Shown here: piece after piece, positions 19,522 to 30,168 of the stretch
Position numbering within the stretch: position 1 is the first letter of the stretch
Layout: each line of letters starts with the position of its first letter
DNA from: Methylococcales bacterium
GTDB lineage: Bacteria > Pseudomonadota > Gammaproteobacteria > Methylococcales > Methylomonadaceae
Assembly (NCBI GenBank): GCA_028688755.1
Contig: JAQTXN010000003.1
Location: 1 to 45,302 of the forward strand
Direction: 5' to 3'
DNA: 45,302 bases
Made by a program: the position numbers and the translations under genes
The notes under the pieces: generated by a model
What the model was told of the DNA's origin: nothing
What the model saw: the letters and a program-made list of their open reading frames with translations, nothing else
Database searches by the model: none

Positions 19522-21483
19522 ATGAACGAATTAAGGTCTATTTCTGTTTTGCTTGTTGAAGATGAAGCGGGGGACGCTTATTTAGTGAAAACAACGTTAA
19601 AACAAAACTCCGATATTACTTTCAACGTGCAGTGGGTTGAATCGCTTGAATTAGCAAAACAGGCTTTAGCCATTTCACATTTTGATGTCATGCTGCTCGA
19701 TTTATCGCTGTCTGATTCGCAAGGTTTAAATACTATCAAGTTCGCTCGCAAAATCGATCCCGAAATCCCCATCATTGTTTTAACGGGCAGAGTAGATATT
19801 GACTTTGCATTAACTTCTTTAAAGGCAGGCGCGAGCGATTACATCCTTAAAGATATTGTACAAAGCAGCATAAATACTTTGTCGCGTGTTATTCGTTACG
19901 CTTTACTTCGCGTTGAACTTGAAAAAAACAATCAACTCCTTTCAGCGGCAAATTTAAGTTTAGATTTACTGCATTCGTTAGATCACACCACCATTATTTC
20001 TGAAACAAATTTAAACGGAGAATTTACCTTTGTGAATTCGGAATTTTGCCGTGTTTCAGGTTATAGCGCAGCCGAATTACTTGGTACAACGCCGAAAATT
20101 GTTTCTTCGGGCGTGCATTCAAAAGAATTTTATTTGCGTCTTTGGTCAACGATTAAAAGTGGTCGCGTGTGGTCGGGTGAAATTTGTAATCTCAACAAAG
20201 CAGGTAAAAAATATTGGATGCAAACCATTATTTTGCCTGTTCATCCCCATAACAGTGAAGGTACTTATTTCTACAAATATGCCATGGTTGGGCTTGATAT
20301 TACCGAAAAGAAAAACCACGAAATGGCTATGGAACAACGCGCCGCGCTTTATGAAGCGGCAATTGAAACTACTGATGGTTTTTGCCGCATCAGTAGCAGC
20401 GGAAATTTCTTAGAAGTCAGTGATGGTTATTGCAAACTCTCTGGCTACAGTCGTGAAGAATTACTTAACATGAACATTTTAAAAATGGCAGGCGATTTTG
20501 CTTTAAGTTTGCAGCAATTTAGCCAAATTATTCAAGGGAACGGCAAAACCTTTGAAACTCAGCAACATCGAAAAGATGGCAGTTTGTGGATCGCTGAAAT
20601 TACCGCGTCATATTGCTCTACTTTAAATGATAGTAGTGTATTCGTTTTTTTGCGTGATATTACGCAGCAAATGGAAATGCAAAAACGGGATCGAATTTTG
20701 CGTGACCAACTGATTCAAATGCAAAAAATAGACAGCATTGGTCGGCTCACAGCAGGTATCGGACATGATTTTAATAACATTTTGACAAGCATTTTAGGCT
20801 TTAACGAAATGAATAAAATCATTATCGATGAGGATATTCAAGATGAAAATATCAAAATGCTGTTAGATCAAAATTTAGAACATGTTGCAGTTGCTGGTAA
20901 ACGCGCTGTTGAGTTGATTGCAAAAATGATGAACTATTGTCGTCAAAACACGGCACCTGTTGAAATTGAACAAATTGAACTTAAAAAACCAACGCGCAAA
21001 ATTATCGAAGAAGTCGTTGAAATGGTGCGAGCAGGCTTGCCTAAAAAGATAACTATTGAATTAGATTTAAACGATACACCACCAATTTTTATCGATCCAA
21101 TTGATTTACATCAAATTATGACGAATTTACTCGTCAATGCGCGTGATGCGATGAAATCAAACGGAGGGGTTATCAAAGTGAAATTGGCGGTTGTAAATAT
21201 CCTCACTTATCCTTGTGCGGCGTGTTTGAAACCTGTTGAAGGTGGATTGATTGAATTAAGCGTGTCAGACAGTGGCACAGGAATTGATAAAAAAGTGATT
21301 GAAAAAATCTTTGATCCATTTTTTACCACTAAAGCGGTTGGTGAAGGTACAGGGCTTGGATTATCAACGGTTAGTGGCATTGTGCATCATGCTCACGGAC
21401 ATATTTTGATTGACTCTGTACTCAGTGTAGGAACAACGTTTAGATTACTGTTTCAAAAGGATCCAATGACTGAGAAAGGATAA
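19522..21483 (+). CDS. REC-PAS-PAS-histidine kinase
   Basis: [13 protein letters not shown]...[13 protein letters not shown]...VLTG REC; two PAS domains; [17 protein letters not shown]-box; [24 protein letters not shown] at 19522 preferred over the 19378 start. Confidence 0.88.
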   Translation: MNELRSISVLLVEDEAGDAYLVKTTLKQNSDITFNVQWVESLELAKQALAISHFDVMLLDLSLSDSQGLNTIKFARKIDPEIPIIVLTGRVDIDFALTSLKAGASDYILKDIVQSSINTLSRVIRYALLRVELEKNNQLLSAANLSLDLLHSLDHTTIISETNLNGEFTFVNSEFCRVSGYSAAELLGTTPKIVSSGVHSKEFYLRLWSTIKSGRVWSGEICNLNKAGKKYWMQTIILPVHPHNSEGTYFYKYAMVGLDITEKKNHEMAMEQRAALYEAAIETTDGFCRISSSGNFLEVSDGYCKLSGYSREELLNMNILKMAGDFALSLQQFSQIIQGNGKTFETQQHRKDGSLWIAEITASYCSTLNDSSVFVFLRDITQQMEMQKRDRILRDQLIQMQKIDSIGRLTAGIGHDFNNILTSILGFNEMNKIIIDEDIQDENIKMLLDQNLEHVAVAGKRAVELIAKMMNYCRQNTAPVEIEQIELKKPTRKIIEEVVEMVRAGLPKKITIELDLNDTPPIFIDPIDLHQIMTNLLVNARDAMKSNGGVIKVKLAVVNILTYPCAACLKPVEGGLIELSVSDSGTGIDKKVIEKIFDPFFTTKAVGEGTGLGLSTVSGIVHHAHGHILIDSVLSVGTTFRLLFQKDPMTEKG

Positions 21484-21484
21484 T

Positions 21485-23059
21485 TTAAACCGACTCAACT
21501 AAATAATGTTCAATATCTTCTTTAGAAAAGCCTATTTTTTTAGCGACTCTTTCTGCATGACTTACACGCGAAATGCCATTGATAATTTTATGAGTAGGCA
21601 TATCACCTAAAAATTCCACTTGTTTTGCAATACCTAGATGTTGTTTAACTAATTCATCAACAAGTTGATGATTATGGGTAATTAAAAGCGTGCTGTTTCC
21701 TTTGCGATAAAATCCATTTAGTACCGTTAACGAGGATTCCATTTTTTCTTCAAAGGTTGTACCTTCGGATAATTCGTCCAAAATCACTAAACTTCGCGCA
21801 CTGCTCGCAAGAAAAATGTCTTTGGTGCGTTTTAATTCCGCGCCAAAACGTCCTTCACCATCATTTAAACGGCTAATTTCGGGAGCTTGATAAAAGATTT
21901 TATCTGCAATACTCAATGTTTCCGAGCGTGCGGGTACAAAACAACCAATTTGTGCAAGTAATTGAATTTGTGAAACGGTTTTGCAAAATGCGGTTTTTCC
22001 GCCACTGTTTGGCCCCGTAATCAATAATAATTTTTCGTTGTCTAACGACAAATCGTTACCCACATAATCCGCATTGCCTTTACCTAAAATGGGATTCATT
22101 GCGTCACATAAAATGATTCGATGGTGTTCACTTTCAACTAATGACGGCAATACCATGTCATGAGCAAAATTTTCGGCAAATTTTAAAAAGGACAACAATT
22201 CATCTAATTCTCCAAGAGCGTCTAACGTTCCCGCTAATTCAGTAGAATCTTTGAAAATTTCGCGTAATGGAATAATGAAATTGTCTCTATCAAAACCGCC
22301 AATGATGGGGAAATAAATCAACAATAACGGCGATGCTAAGATGACTTCCATTAAAATCGACGGTAAAAAAAGCAACACTGAAACGCCAATCGCTAGCAAT
22401 GAGAAAAATATCAGCGGTTTAAAAATGCGAGGATAAAACACGATTGCGGGCAACCACCATGCTTTACGACGTTCTTGTTTAGTTTGTAGACTGGTTTCGG
22501 TGAGATACACCGCATTTGTCATGAGTGAATAAACACGACTGCTTGAAAAGGCTTTGATTCGTTCGAAAAGTTCACGCAAATAATCGCTTTCAGGTTCAGG
22601 GGCGTTTTGAATTTGTGTAATCAGTTCCGTTACTAAACGAATCCCGCGCTTATATTGAACATATCCGTAGCCTTCAATTTCTTTGTCCGTTTTAGCGGTG
22701 CTAAACATGGGCAAAAATTCGCCGAATAATAAACGATAAAAATTATTTTCATGAGCCGTTGCATTTGTGACAAGCTCTTGAATTGCCGTGCGTAATTCTG
22801 GATTGTTACGCAATTCTTCAACAGCAGATTGTTTATTTTCTATGTCGTGTAATTTATCTAGCGGTTGGGTAAGTGAGCGAAACAACACGCTTTGTCCAAT
22901 GACTGTTTGCGCGTGATTGACTGATTCAAATAACGTGTCAATTTCTAATGCCGCAAAACCGCTTTTGTCTAACACGCCTTCGCCAAGTGGTAACGGTTCA
23001 GTAATTTTAATTTCTGACCATGTCAATTTTTTCCACAAACTCAATAAATGTGTTTTCAT
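21485..23059 (-). CDS. MutS-related ATPase with internal transmembrane segments
   Basis: ITGPNSGGKTAF Walker A, LVILDELSEGTT Walker B, LLITHNHQLVDEL; hydrophobic IFFSLLAIGVSVLLFLPSILMEVILASPLLLIYFPIIGG. Confidence 0.85.
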   Translation of the reverse strand: MKTHLLSLWKKLTWSEIKITEPLPLGEGVLDKSGFAALEIDTLFESVNHAQTVIGQSVLFRSLTQPLDKLHDIENKQSAVEELRNNPELRTAIQELVTNATAHENNFYRLLFGEFLPMFSTAKTDKEIEGYGYVQYKRGIRLVTELITQIQNAPEPESDYLRELFERIKAFSSSRVYSLMTNAVYLTETSLQTKQERRKAWWLPAIVFYPRIFKPLIFFSLLAIGVSVLLFLPSILMEVILASPLLLIYFPIIGGFDRDNFIIPLREIFKDSTELAGTLDALGELDELLSFLKFAENFAHDMVLPSLVESEHHRIILCDAMNPILGKGNADYVGNDLSLDNEKLLLITGPNSGGKTAFCKTVSQIQLLAQIGCFVPARSETLSIADKIFYQAPEISRLNDGEGRFGAELKRTKDIFLASSARSLVILDELSEGTTFEEKMESSLTVLNGFYRKGNSTLLITHNHQLVDELVKQHLGIAKQVEFLGDMPTHKIINGISRVSHAERVAKKIGFSKEDIEHYLVESV

Positions 23060-23100
23060 TCGCTTTTTCTCGAAAGGGCTTCGGTTTTATTTAGACGGCT

Positions 23101-23119
23101 ATGCGACAATTTGTCGCAT
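23101..23119. promoter_or_regulatory. Perfect palindrome ATGCGACAA-T-TTGTCGCAT (RegA/PrrA-like), 41 bp upstream of the MutS-like gene
   Basis: 9-bp perfect arms; copy of motif at 3436-3453. Confidence 0.5.
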
Positions 23120-23221
23120 TCCCTGTGACGGAGTTTGTTGTTATGATTGAGTCAACTTATTGCCATTCTAAACTATTTTTAGCTAACAGCTAAGTTGTGT
23201 TATATCCTTCCTAATACCTCT

Positions 23222-23248
23222 AGCGACTTTTTGAAGTCGCTTTTTTTT
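23222..23248 (+). terminator. Plus-strand Rho-independent terminator with no recognised upstream plus-strand gene
   Basis: AGCGACTT-TTTG-AAGTCGCTTTTTTTT stem with 8-T tract. Confidence 0.7.
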
Positions 23249-23250
23249 GC

Positions 23251-24006
23251 CTAAAATTCAGCGGCTTTTTGACGAGCTGTTTCCGCCCCCGCTTTATCGC
23301 CTTGCATTTCTTTTGCGTGAGCGATGAGCAACCAACTATTTTTCTTCAATGCCGTGTCTTTGCCTGCAAGTAATTCTGCTTTTTTAGCTAAATCTTCTGC
23401 TAGTACAGGTTTTGATTGTTTTAAACGCAATGTGGCAAGTTTATACAGTAATTCCCCGTTGCGCGGTTCAATACGAATCGCACGCTCAATTGCCGCCGCC
23501 GCTGATTCTAAATCGCCTGTTGAGCTGCTTTTATTTGCGGCAGTAATTAAGGCATTTACCGCAGGTGATTGCGTTGTGGTCGATTCTGCTGGTTTAAATT
23601 CGGAAATAGCGGGCGCAGGTTCAAATTTTGGAACACCTGTGTCAGAAGGCGGTGTTGGCATGAGCAACGGTTTTGACGGTGGTTTAACTTCAATGACTTT
23701 TGGAATGTCATCGTACACGGGAGGCGTAACGGGGGGGACAGGCGTTACAGCAATCGGTTCAGCTTTAATTTCCTCTTTTTCAATAGGCGTAAAATCTTGC
23801 AATGGCTGAACTTGAACCGTTTCTTGTTTTTCGATTTTTGGCGCAATAGGTTTTTTAGCCGTGGGTGGAACTGGCGCGTTAAAAGGTTTGTTGTTGCTAT
23901 AAACAGGAGCGGGCGGTTGAGTTCCACTTAGTCCCGTACACCCCGTGATAAACAAAGGCATTAAACCGCCAACTAAAACAAATTTTTTTAATCCAAATTG
24001 TTTCAT
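23251..24006 (-). CDS. TPR-containing lipoprotein
   Basis: Lipobox LMPLFITGC after basic start MKQFGLKK (ATG at 24006 preferred); Pro-rich linker; TPR-like AAAAIERAIRIEPRNGELLYKLATLRLKQ. Confidence 0.75.
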   Translation of the reverse strand: MKQFGLKKFVLVGGLMPLFITGCTGLSGTQPPAPVYSNNKPFNAPVPPTAKKPIAPKIEKQETVQVQPLQDFTPIEKEEIKAEPIAVTPVPPVTPPVYDDIPKVIEVKPPSKPLLMPTPPSDTGVPKFEPAPAISEFKPAESTTTQSPAVNALITAANKSSSTGDLESAAAAIERAIRIEPRNGELLYKLATLRLKQSKPVLAEDLAKKAELLAGKDTALKKNSWLLIAHAKEMQGDKAGAETARQKAAEF

Positions 24007-24013
24007 AACATTC

Positions 24014-24562
24014 TCAAAATAATTCAACATCGTCGTCATCATCAGATTTTTGCGCTTCTAATGCGGCTTTAATCGCCAATGCCTCTTCAATCGATTTGCC
24101 GTCCAAAATAGCATCAAACATGATTTTCTCTGATTCCATCGTGTAACGTGAACGAATTTCCATTTGGAATTTATTCCATTCGAATGGGTTATACAGTCTG
24201 TCGGGGCTTTCAACTAACGATGATAACCCTTTCAAATTCGCCGTAACGTGTTGCAAACATTGTTGCATTCGGTCGTAAAACTGAAAGGCAACAATGGATT
24301 CTTGAATCAAATCGCTGGTTTCGGTGCAATAACGCAACAATTCATCGCGTGCTGGCGTATCGTCAAAATCTTGCAAATGATCATAAATCGTTCGCATGTG
24401 TTCAACAATGAAAGTGAATGATTCAGTGAGTGTATTGACTGATACGTCAGAGGTCGCAAGTAAATCTTCAACTTGTCCAGCAGATAGTGTTAATAATTTT
24501 GACGTTTCACGAACCTGCGTCCAATCAAGGTCAGGCATAAAGGGTTTAGAGCTTTGCGTCAT
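24014..24562 (-). CDS. Putative CheZ-like chemotaxis phosphatase
   Basis: Helical protein with AFQFYDRMQQCLQHV (DxxxQ as in CheZ D143/Q147) and acidic C-terminus SDDDDDVELF. Confidence 0.5.
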   Translation of the reverse strand: MTQSSKPFMPDLDWTQVRETSKLLTLSAGQVEDLLATSDVSVNTLTESFTFIVEHMRTIYDHLQDFDDTPARDELLRYCTETSDLIQESIVAFQFYDRMQQCLQHVTANLKGLSSLVESPDRLYNPFEWNKFQMEIRSRYTMESEKIMFDAILDGKSIEEALAIKAALEAQKSDDDDDVELF

Positions 24563-24661
24563 GCGTCATACCAAAAAAGAATAAAAATTGGCGCAAATTA
24601 TATAACAAAGCTCTGTTAATGCCTGTGCCAATTTTGGACAAGTTGAGGATTGATATGAATG

Positions 24662-25448
<787 letters not shown>

Positions 25449-28097
25449 TTAAAACTCTTCCCAATCATCAGAAAACGTCGCAGGTTCAACCGATTTTTTA
25501 ACGACTGGTGCTGGTTTTGGCTTCGTATCTTTTTTCAATCGCATAATAGCTGACCCGACGGCACCTGAATTTTTAATAAAATCGCCATTGCTATCATTGA
25601 GCATTCGGTCAGCATCCTCGTATTTTTTGGCGTTAATAATATGAGCAATGGTTCCTGCTACTTGGTGAAAATCGGCGTGCCGTTCTACGCAATCATGATA
25701 ACTTTGCAAATGGGCAATGTGCGGATGCGTGTCTTCACTGTGCAACCATTTTCCAAAGTCACAGCAATTGTCTTTTGAAATGGTTTCTGCATCGAGAGTT
25801 TCTCTATTTGCAATCGCAGTGCGAAGTTTTACTTTCCAATCAGCATGTTTTTTCAATGCACCATCTAAATCAATGTCGATAGGTTCAATTGCTTCTTGTA
25901 CTGGTGCGACAGCTTGTTTCGTTACAGTTTTTACAGGTGCAGAACTTGGTTGATAGGTTTTTGCAGCAGGCGCAACGCTTTTTGTTGGTTGCACATCGTC
26001 AATTTTGAAATTGTTCAACGTAATCGATAAATGTCGCGCTTGGTCTTCAAGTGATTCAGCGGCAGCGGCGGCTTGTTCAACTAACGCCGCGTTTTGTTGC
26101 GTCACATCGTCCATTTCACCAATGGCGAAATTAACTTGTTGAATGCCTGCGGTTTGTTCATAAGATGCGGACGTAATTTGAGTAATAGTTGCAGTTACGC
26201 CTTGAATCGAGTTCACAATTTCTTCCATTGTTTTACCCGCACGCGCGACTAAATTTGTGCCATCTTCAACTTTATCAACGGAATCGCTAATCAAGCCTTT
26301 AATTTCACCCGCTGCGCTGGCTGCACGTTGCGCCAAATTTCTGACTTCACTTGCCACCACAGCAAAACCTCGACCTTGTTCGCCCGCTCTTGCCGCTTCA
26401 ACGGCAGCGTTCAATGCCAAAATGTTGGTTTGGAAGGCAATTCCGTCAATAACCGTAATAATATCAACGATTTTGCGCGACGATTCGTTAATATCTTCCA
26501 TTGTTGAAACGACTTGATTCACAACATCCACGCCTTTTCGCGCAATATCAGACGAGGACAACGCCATTTCGTTGGCGTGTTTTGCATTGTCGCTGTTTGC
26601 CTGAACAGTTGATGTGAGTTCTTGCATACTTGCAGCGGTTTCTTCCAAACTTGCGGCTTGTCTTTCGGTGCGTTGTGACAAATCGTTATTTCCCGCCGCG
26701 ATTTCTTGAGAAGCCGTGCTAATTGTGTCGGCAGAATCTCTAATTTCAGCGAGTAATGCTTTGAGGTTTTCAACCGTACCGTTCATTGCATCTTTAGCTT
26801 TGCCAAATGTACCAGGATAATCTTTTGTAATTTGTTGCGTTAAATCGCCTTGTGCAATGGCATTTGCGATGCGTAATACGTCGTTAAATCCTACTTCATT
26901 GGTTTCAACTAACTCATTCAAATGCGTGAGCATTTCTTTGAACATAAATTCAAATTCATCTGCATGGGCGCGTTTTGAAAAATCCCCTTGTGAACCTGCT
27001 GCCACAATTGTTTCAATTTCTTTGTTAATTTTTAACAACGCCGTTTTTACTGAATCAATTGCGACGGTAATTTTGCCTTTTTCTTCTGGTAAGCGACTAA
27101 TATCACGCGAAAAATCGCCTTTAGCGTATTGCGAAACGATGTCAACCACTTCCATTTTGACGGCAATATGAGACTGAACTAACTGGTTAATTTCACTTGC
27201 CATTTTCGCATAAGTGCCTTTGAATTTCGTATCGTCAATTTTATGACTAATGAAACCTTGAGCGTGTTTTTCAGAAATCAAATTTTGTTCTGCAACAAAG
27301 CCGTTAATGGTTTCTTGTAGATTTTTTAATGAATAAAGCAAACTGCTGTGATCGCGTGGTTTCAAGGAAATTATGCTTGAAAAATTACCATCCGAAATTT
27401 GGCTAACGTGTTTGACTGCCTCATCAATTTCACCACCTAATTGACGCATTAAGTAACGTGCAAACATGATGCCGATGATTACGCTGACAATGAACCCCAG
27501 CGAGACTAATACAATCATTAAAATCAGGTTTTTTGTGTACGTTTCGCTCGATTCTTTCACCGTTTTAGTGGCGAATTCTTCTTTTAATGCGTTCAGCTTA
27601 TCTATTCTGCTATCAATTTCTTTGCCTTTAGGCTCTTGTAATTTTCGTAAAGCAATAAATTCAGGCGTTTGTGATGTTAAATTTTGCTCGAAAATCATTG
27701 CTGCCATTTGCATTGTGAGACGTTTCCACTCATCGTTCACTTGCTGGATTTCTTGAACGAGCTTTTTGCCTTCGTCGGTATAAAACAATTCGCCGCCTTT
27801 TTTAATGTTTTCTTCGTAGGCATGAATACTGTCATCAAGTTGTTTAGCGTAACGCTGTTTCTCTTCAAGAGTTGGAGCAAGTAAAATGTCACGCCAGCGA
27901 CGACCTGCATCAAGACGATTAGCTTGTGCTTGCTTGACATAAGACATTCCTAGCAAATCTTTGTAATACATCTTATCTAGGTAAGTATCGATGCTACTCA
28001 TTCCCATAATGCCGATGACTGAAATAATTAAGCCAATTAGTGACACGGCAATGAAGCTAGAAACTAATTTTGTGCCGAGTTTCATATTTTTAAACAT
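25449..28097 (-). CDS. Methyl-accepting chemotaxis protein with C-terminal CZB domain and DWEEF tether
   Basis: 4HB-like sensor, [60 protein letters not shown] hairpin; CZB-like [12 protein letters not shown]...CDFGKWLH...H; terminal DDWEEF. Confidence 0.93.
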   Translation of the reverse strand: MFKNMKLGTKLVSSFIAVSLIGLIISVIGIMGMSSIDTYLDKMYYKDLLGMSYVKQAQANRLDAGRRWRDILLAPTLEEKQRYAKQLDDSIHAYEENIKKGGELFYTDEGKKLVQEIQQVNDEWKRLTMQMAAMIFEQNLTSQTPEFIALRKLQEPKGKEIDSRIDKLNALKEEFATKTVKESSETYTKNLILMIVLVSLGFIVSVIIGIMFARYLMRQLGGEIDEAVKHVSQISDGNFSSIISLKPRDHSSLLYSLKNLQETINGFVAEQNLISEKHAQGFISHKIDDTKFKGTYAKMASEINQLVQSHIAVKMEVVDIVSQYAKGDFSRDISRLPEEKGKITVAIDSVKTALLKINKEIETIVAAGSQGDFSKRAHADEFEFMFKEMLTHLNELVETNEVGFNDVLRIANAIAQGDLTQQITKDYPGTFGKAKDAMNGTVENLKALLAEIRDSADTISTASQEIAAGNNDLSQRTERQAASLEETAASMQELTSTVQANSDNAKHANEMALSSSDIARKGVDVVNQVVSTMEDINESSRKIVDIITVIDGIAFQTNILALNAAVEAARAGEQGRGFAVVASEVRNLAQRAASAAGEIKGLISDSVDKVEDGTNLVARAGKTMEEIVNSIQGVTATITQITSASYEQTAGIQQVNFAIGEMDDVTQQNAALVEQAAAAAESLEDQARHLSITLNNFKIDDVQPTKSVAPAAKTYQPSSAPVKTVTKQAVAPVQEAIEPIDIDLDGALKKHADWKVKLRTAIANRETLDAETISKDNCCDFGKWLHSEDTHPHIAHLQSYHDCVERHADFHQVAGTIAHIINAKKYEDADRMLNDSNGDFIKNSGAVGSAIMRLKKDTKPKPAPVVKKSVEPATFSDDWEEF

Positions 28098-28115
28098 TCT
28101 GTTCTCCTAAAATCG

Positions 28116-28589
28116 TTATTCGTTTGGCAGTCGTACTGCAAGAACATCACACGGCGCGTGATGCAATACATCGTTTGCAGTTGAACCCAGTAATAACGCT
28201 AAACCGTGTCGCCCATGTGAACCGACGATAATTAAATCTATGTTTTCTTGCGCGGCAAGAGCGCAAATTTCTTCTTTCGGACTTCCCCAAATCAACCAGC
28301 GTTGATTTTCAGGGACATTTAAACGGTCGCCGATAGTATTTAAATTTTCTTTTTCTTGTTTTAGTAAAGCGTTATCTGCTTCATCGTTTAGAGCAATGAC
28401 TGTGCCGTAACTGGTATCAGGCATTGGGATATTGTCTAAAATATGCACGATGCTAATTTTTGCACGGCTAAGGGAGGCAATATCACCAGTTTTGTTGATA
28501 ACAAAATCAGTGTCATTTGAAAAATCGACGGCAAGAAGAATATGTTGGTAAGTGGTCATTTTAGGTTTCTCAAAAGAGGTGGAAGTCAA
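28116..28589 (-). CDS. Universal stress protein UspA family
   Basis: YQHILLAVDFSNDTDFVI...IIVGSHGRHGLALLLGSTANDVLHHAPCDVLAVR. Confidence 0.93.
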   Translation of the reverse strand: MTSTSFEKPKMTTYQHILLAVDFSNDTDFVINKTGDIASLSRAKISIVHILDNIPMPDTSYGTVIALNDEADNALLKQEKENLNTIGDRLNVPENQRWLIWGSPKEEICALAAQENIDLIIVGSHGRHGLALLLGSTANDVLHHAPCDVLAVRLPNE

Positions 28590-28623
28590 ACGGAGTGAAG
28601 CATAGAAACATAAAGGTTAGTTT

Positions 28624-29307
28624 TTACAATTTGGTAATTTCAAAGACTGCACCATAATCGTTATTGCTGGTTGGAGAGGGAACTTGTGCGCCAAATGATA
28701 ATTGCCAGTCTTTAGGTAAAAAAATAACGAAACCTAATACCGCAACACTGATGTCATTGTTGCCAGTGAGTATGTCGCCTTGTAAATGAAATTTTTTCTC
28801 AATTAACGGATATTCTACGCCAGCCATAATGCCAAACGAATCACCAGCTCCAGCATAAGCGTGGTTTGCATAATAACCGCCTAAATAATAATGTCCTAAA
28901 TACTCTAAATTTAGCGAATTATTAAAATAGGAAAAACTGGGAATACCTATACTTTCATTATGTATAGGCGGTGTAATGCCCGTTTGTGTACCAAAGCCAA
29001 TTTTATAATGCTCGTTAATCGTAAAACCTTTTTGAAAATTAGCTAAAACAAATGGATTGCGTAATTCGTTTGTCGGATACAAATCCACATTAAAAATATT
29101 TAGTCCAATTTCCAAATTGTCTTCCAAGCCGTAGTCAAAAGTTGTGTTACTAACTCCTGATGATTTACCTAAATTAAATTGTTGCTGAAAAAATATCGTT
29201 CCGTTTTCAGTAATATCAGAAGACGGAACGTTAAATAAATTTTGTTGTGCATTACTAAGTGATGAATAAAACAGCGTTACACAAATCAAAGGAAATAAAG
29301 GTTTCAT
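28624..29307 (-). CDS. Putative outer-membrane beta-barrel protein
   Basis: Signal peptide MKPLFPLICVTLFYSSLSNAQ; alternating aromatic/polar beta-strand pattern. Confidence 0.55.
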   Translation of the reverse strand: MKPLFPLICVTLFYSSLSNAQQNLFNVPSSDITENGTIFFQQQFNLGKSSGVSNTTFDYGLEDNLEIGLNIFNVDLYPTNELRNPFVLANFQKGFTINEHYKIGFGTQTGITPPIHNESIGIPSFSYFNNSLNLEYLGHYYLGGYYANHAYAGAGDSFGIMAGVEYPLIEKKFHLQGDILTGNNDISVAVLGFVIFLPKDWQLSFGAQVPSPTSNNDYGAVFEITKL

Positions 29308-29380
29308 CGTAAGTTCTCAAATTTAAAATTGTTTAGTGGTTTTTATCGCACTTACGACTGAAATCTTTAAAGGTAAGTTT

Positions 29381-30133
29381 TTAAAGTTTGAGCGTTTCAG
29401 ATAAAACAGAGGATAAGAAACCTTTAACTTCTGCTAATTCGGGTTTATCACCACAATGTTCTGCTAACTTGAAAATGTTTTGAACTATATAAGCAAGTCG
29501 TCGTTCATCTTGAGGTTGCTGAACTACGTTAGTTGGCTCTTCAGAATCATTTAGCAAAATGTTCGTAGGATTTTTTGCTTTTGTTACCATGCGTTCTGTA
29601 TACAAATCCAAAAAGTTTTCGTCTTTGACAAAAACAGAAATGAAATCATTTGAATAAGTACCATTTTGCCAACCAATAAAACTTTCTAATAAAGCAGGAT
29701 TATAGCCAGAAATTTTTCCCCATTCTCTCAATGCAATTCCTGCATCAGGGTAAAAACGCCAGTTATCAGTTGGATAACGATGATAAACGCCGCCCGATGG
29801 CGCATTGATATACATAATGCCATTGGGTTTTGTGATGCGTAGCATTTCCAAAAAAGAAAGCCAAAAAAATTGACTGTGTTCAAAACATGAGCTGGTTACA
29901 ACAATGTCGGCAGTGTTGTCTTCAATTGGAAGATTGTAAGGATCCGTAATAACAATATCGACATCATTACCATCGTCAAAATCAAGACCAATATATTTTG
30001 ATGGATTTGGCGCAAATTCTTTGATTGAACCATTTACATTTTTTGAACCAATTTCAACAATCGTTGGATTTTCGAAGTATTTTGAATAAGTTTCAAAAAA
30101 TTGTTCTCCGTGCTTCATCGCTTCTGGGTGCAT
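29381..30133 (-). CDS. SAM-dependent methyltransferase (class I)
   Basis: TIVEIGSKNVNGS, YIGLDFDDGNDVDIV, ADIVVTSSCFEHS, LEMLRITKPNGIMYINAPSGG. Confidence 0.8.
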   Translation of the reverse strand: MHPEAMKHGEQFFETYSKYFENPTIVEIGSKNVNGSIKEFAPNPSKYIGLDFDDGNDVDIVITDPYNLPIEDNTADIVVTSSCFEHSQFFWLSFLEMLRITKPNGIMYINAPSGGVYHRYPTDNWRFYPDAGIALREWGKISGYNPALLESFIGWQNGTYSNDFISVFVKDENFLDLYTERMVTKAKNPTNILLNDSEEPTNVVQQPQDERRLAYIVQNIFKLAEHCGDKPELAEVKGFLSSVLSETLKL

Positions 30134-30168
30134 TACATTTTCCTCTAATTAAATTAAAAAATTCTGTT

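Noticed and set aside
23324-23809. Plus-strand 161-aa Gly/Ser-rich ORF
   Set aside because: Antisense of the Pro-rich TPR lipoprotein; no independent support.
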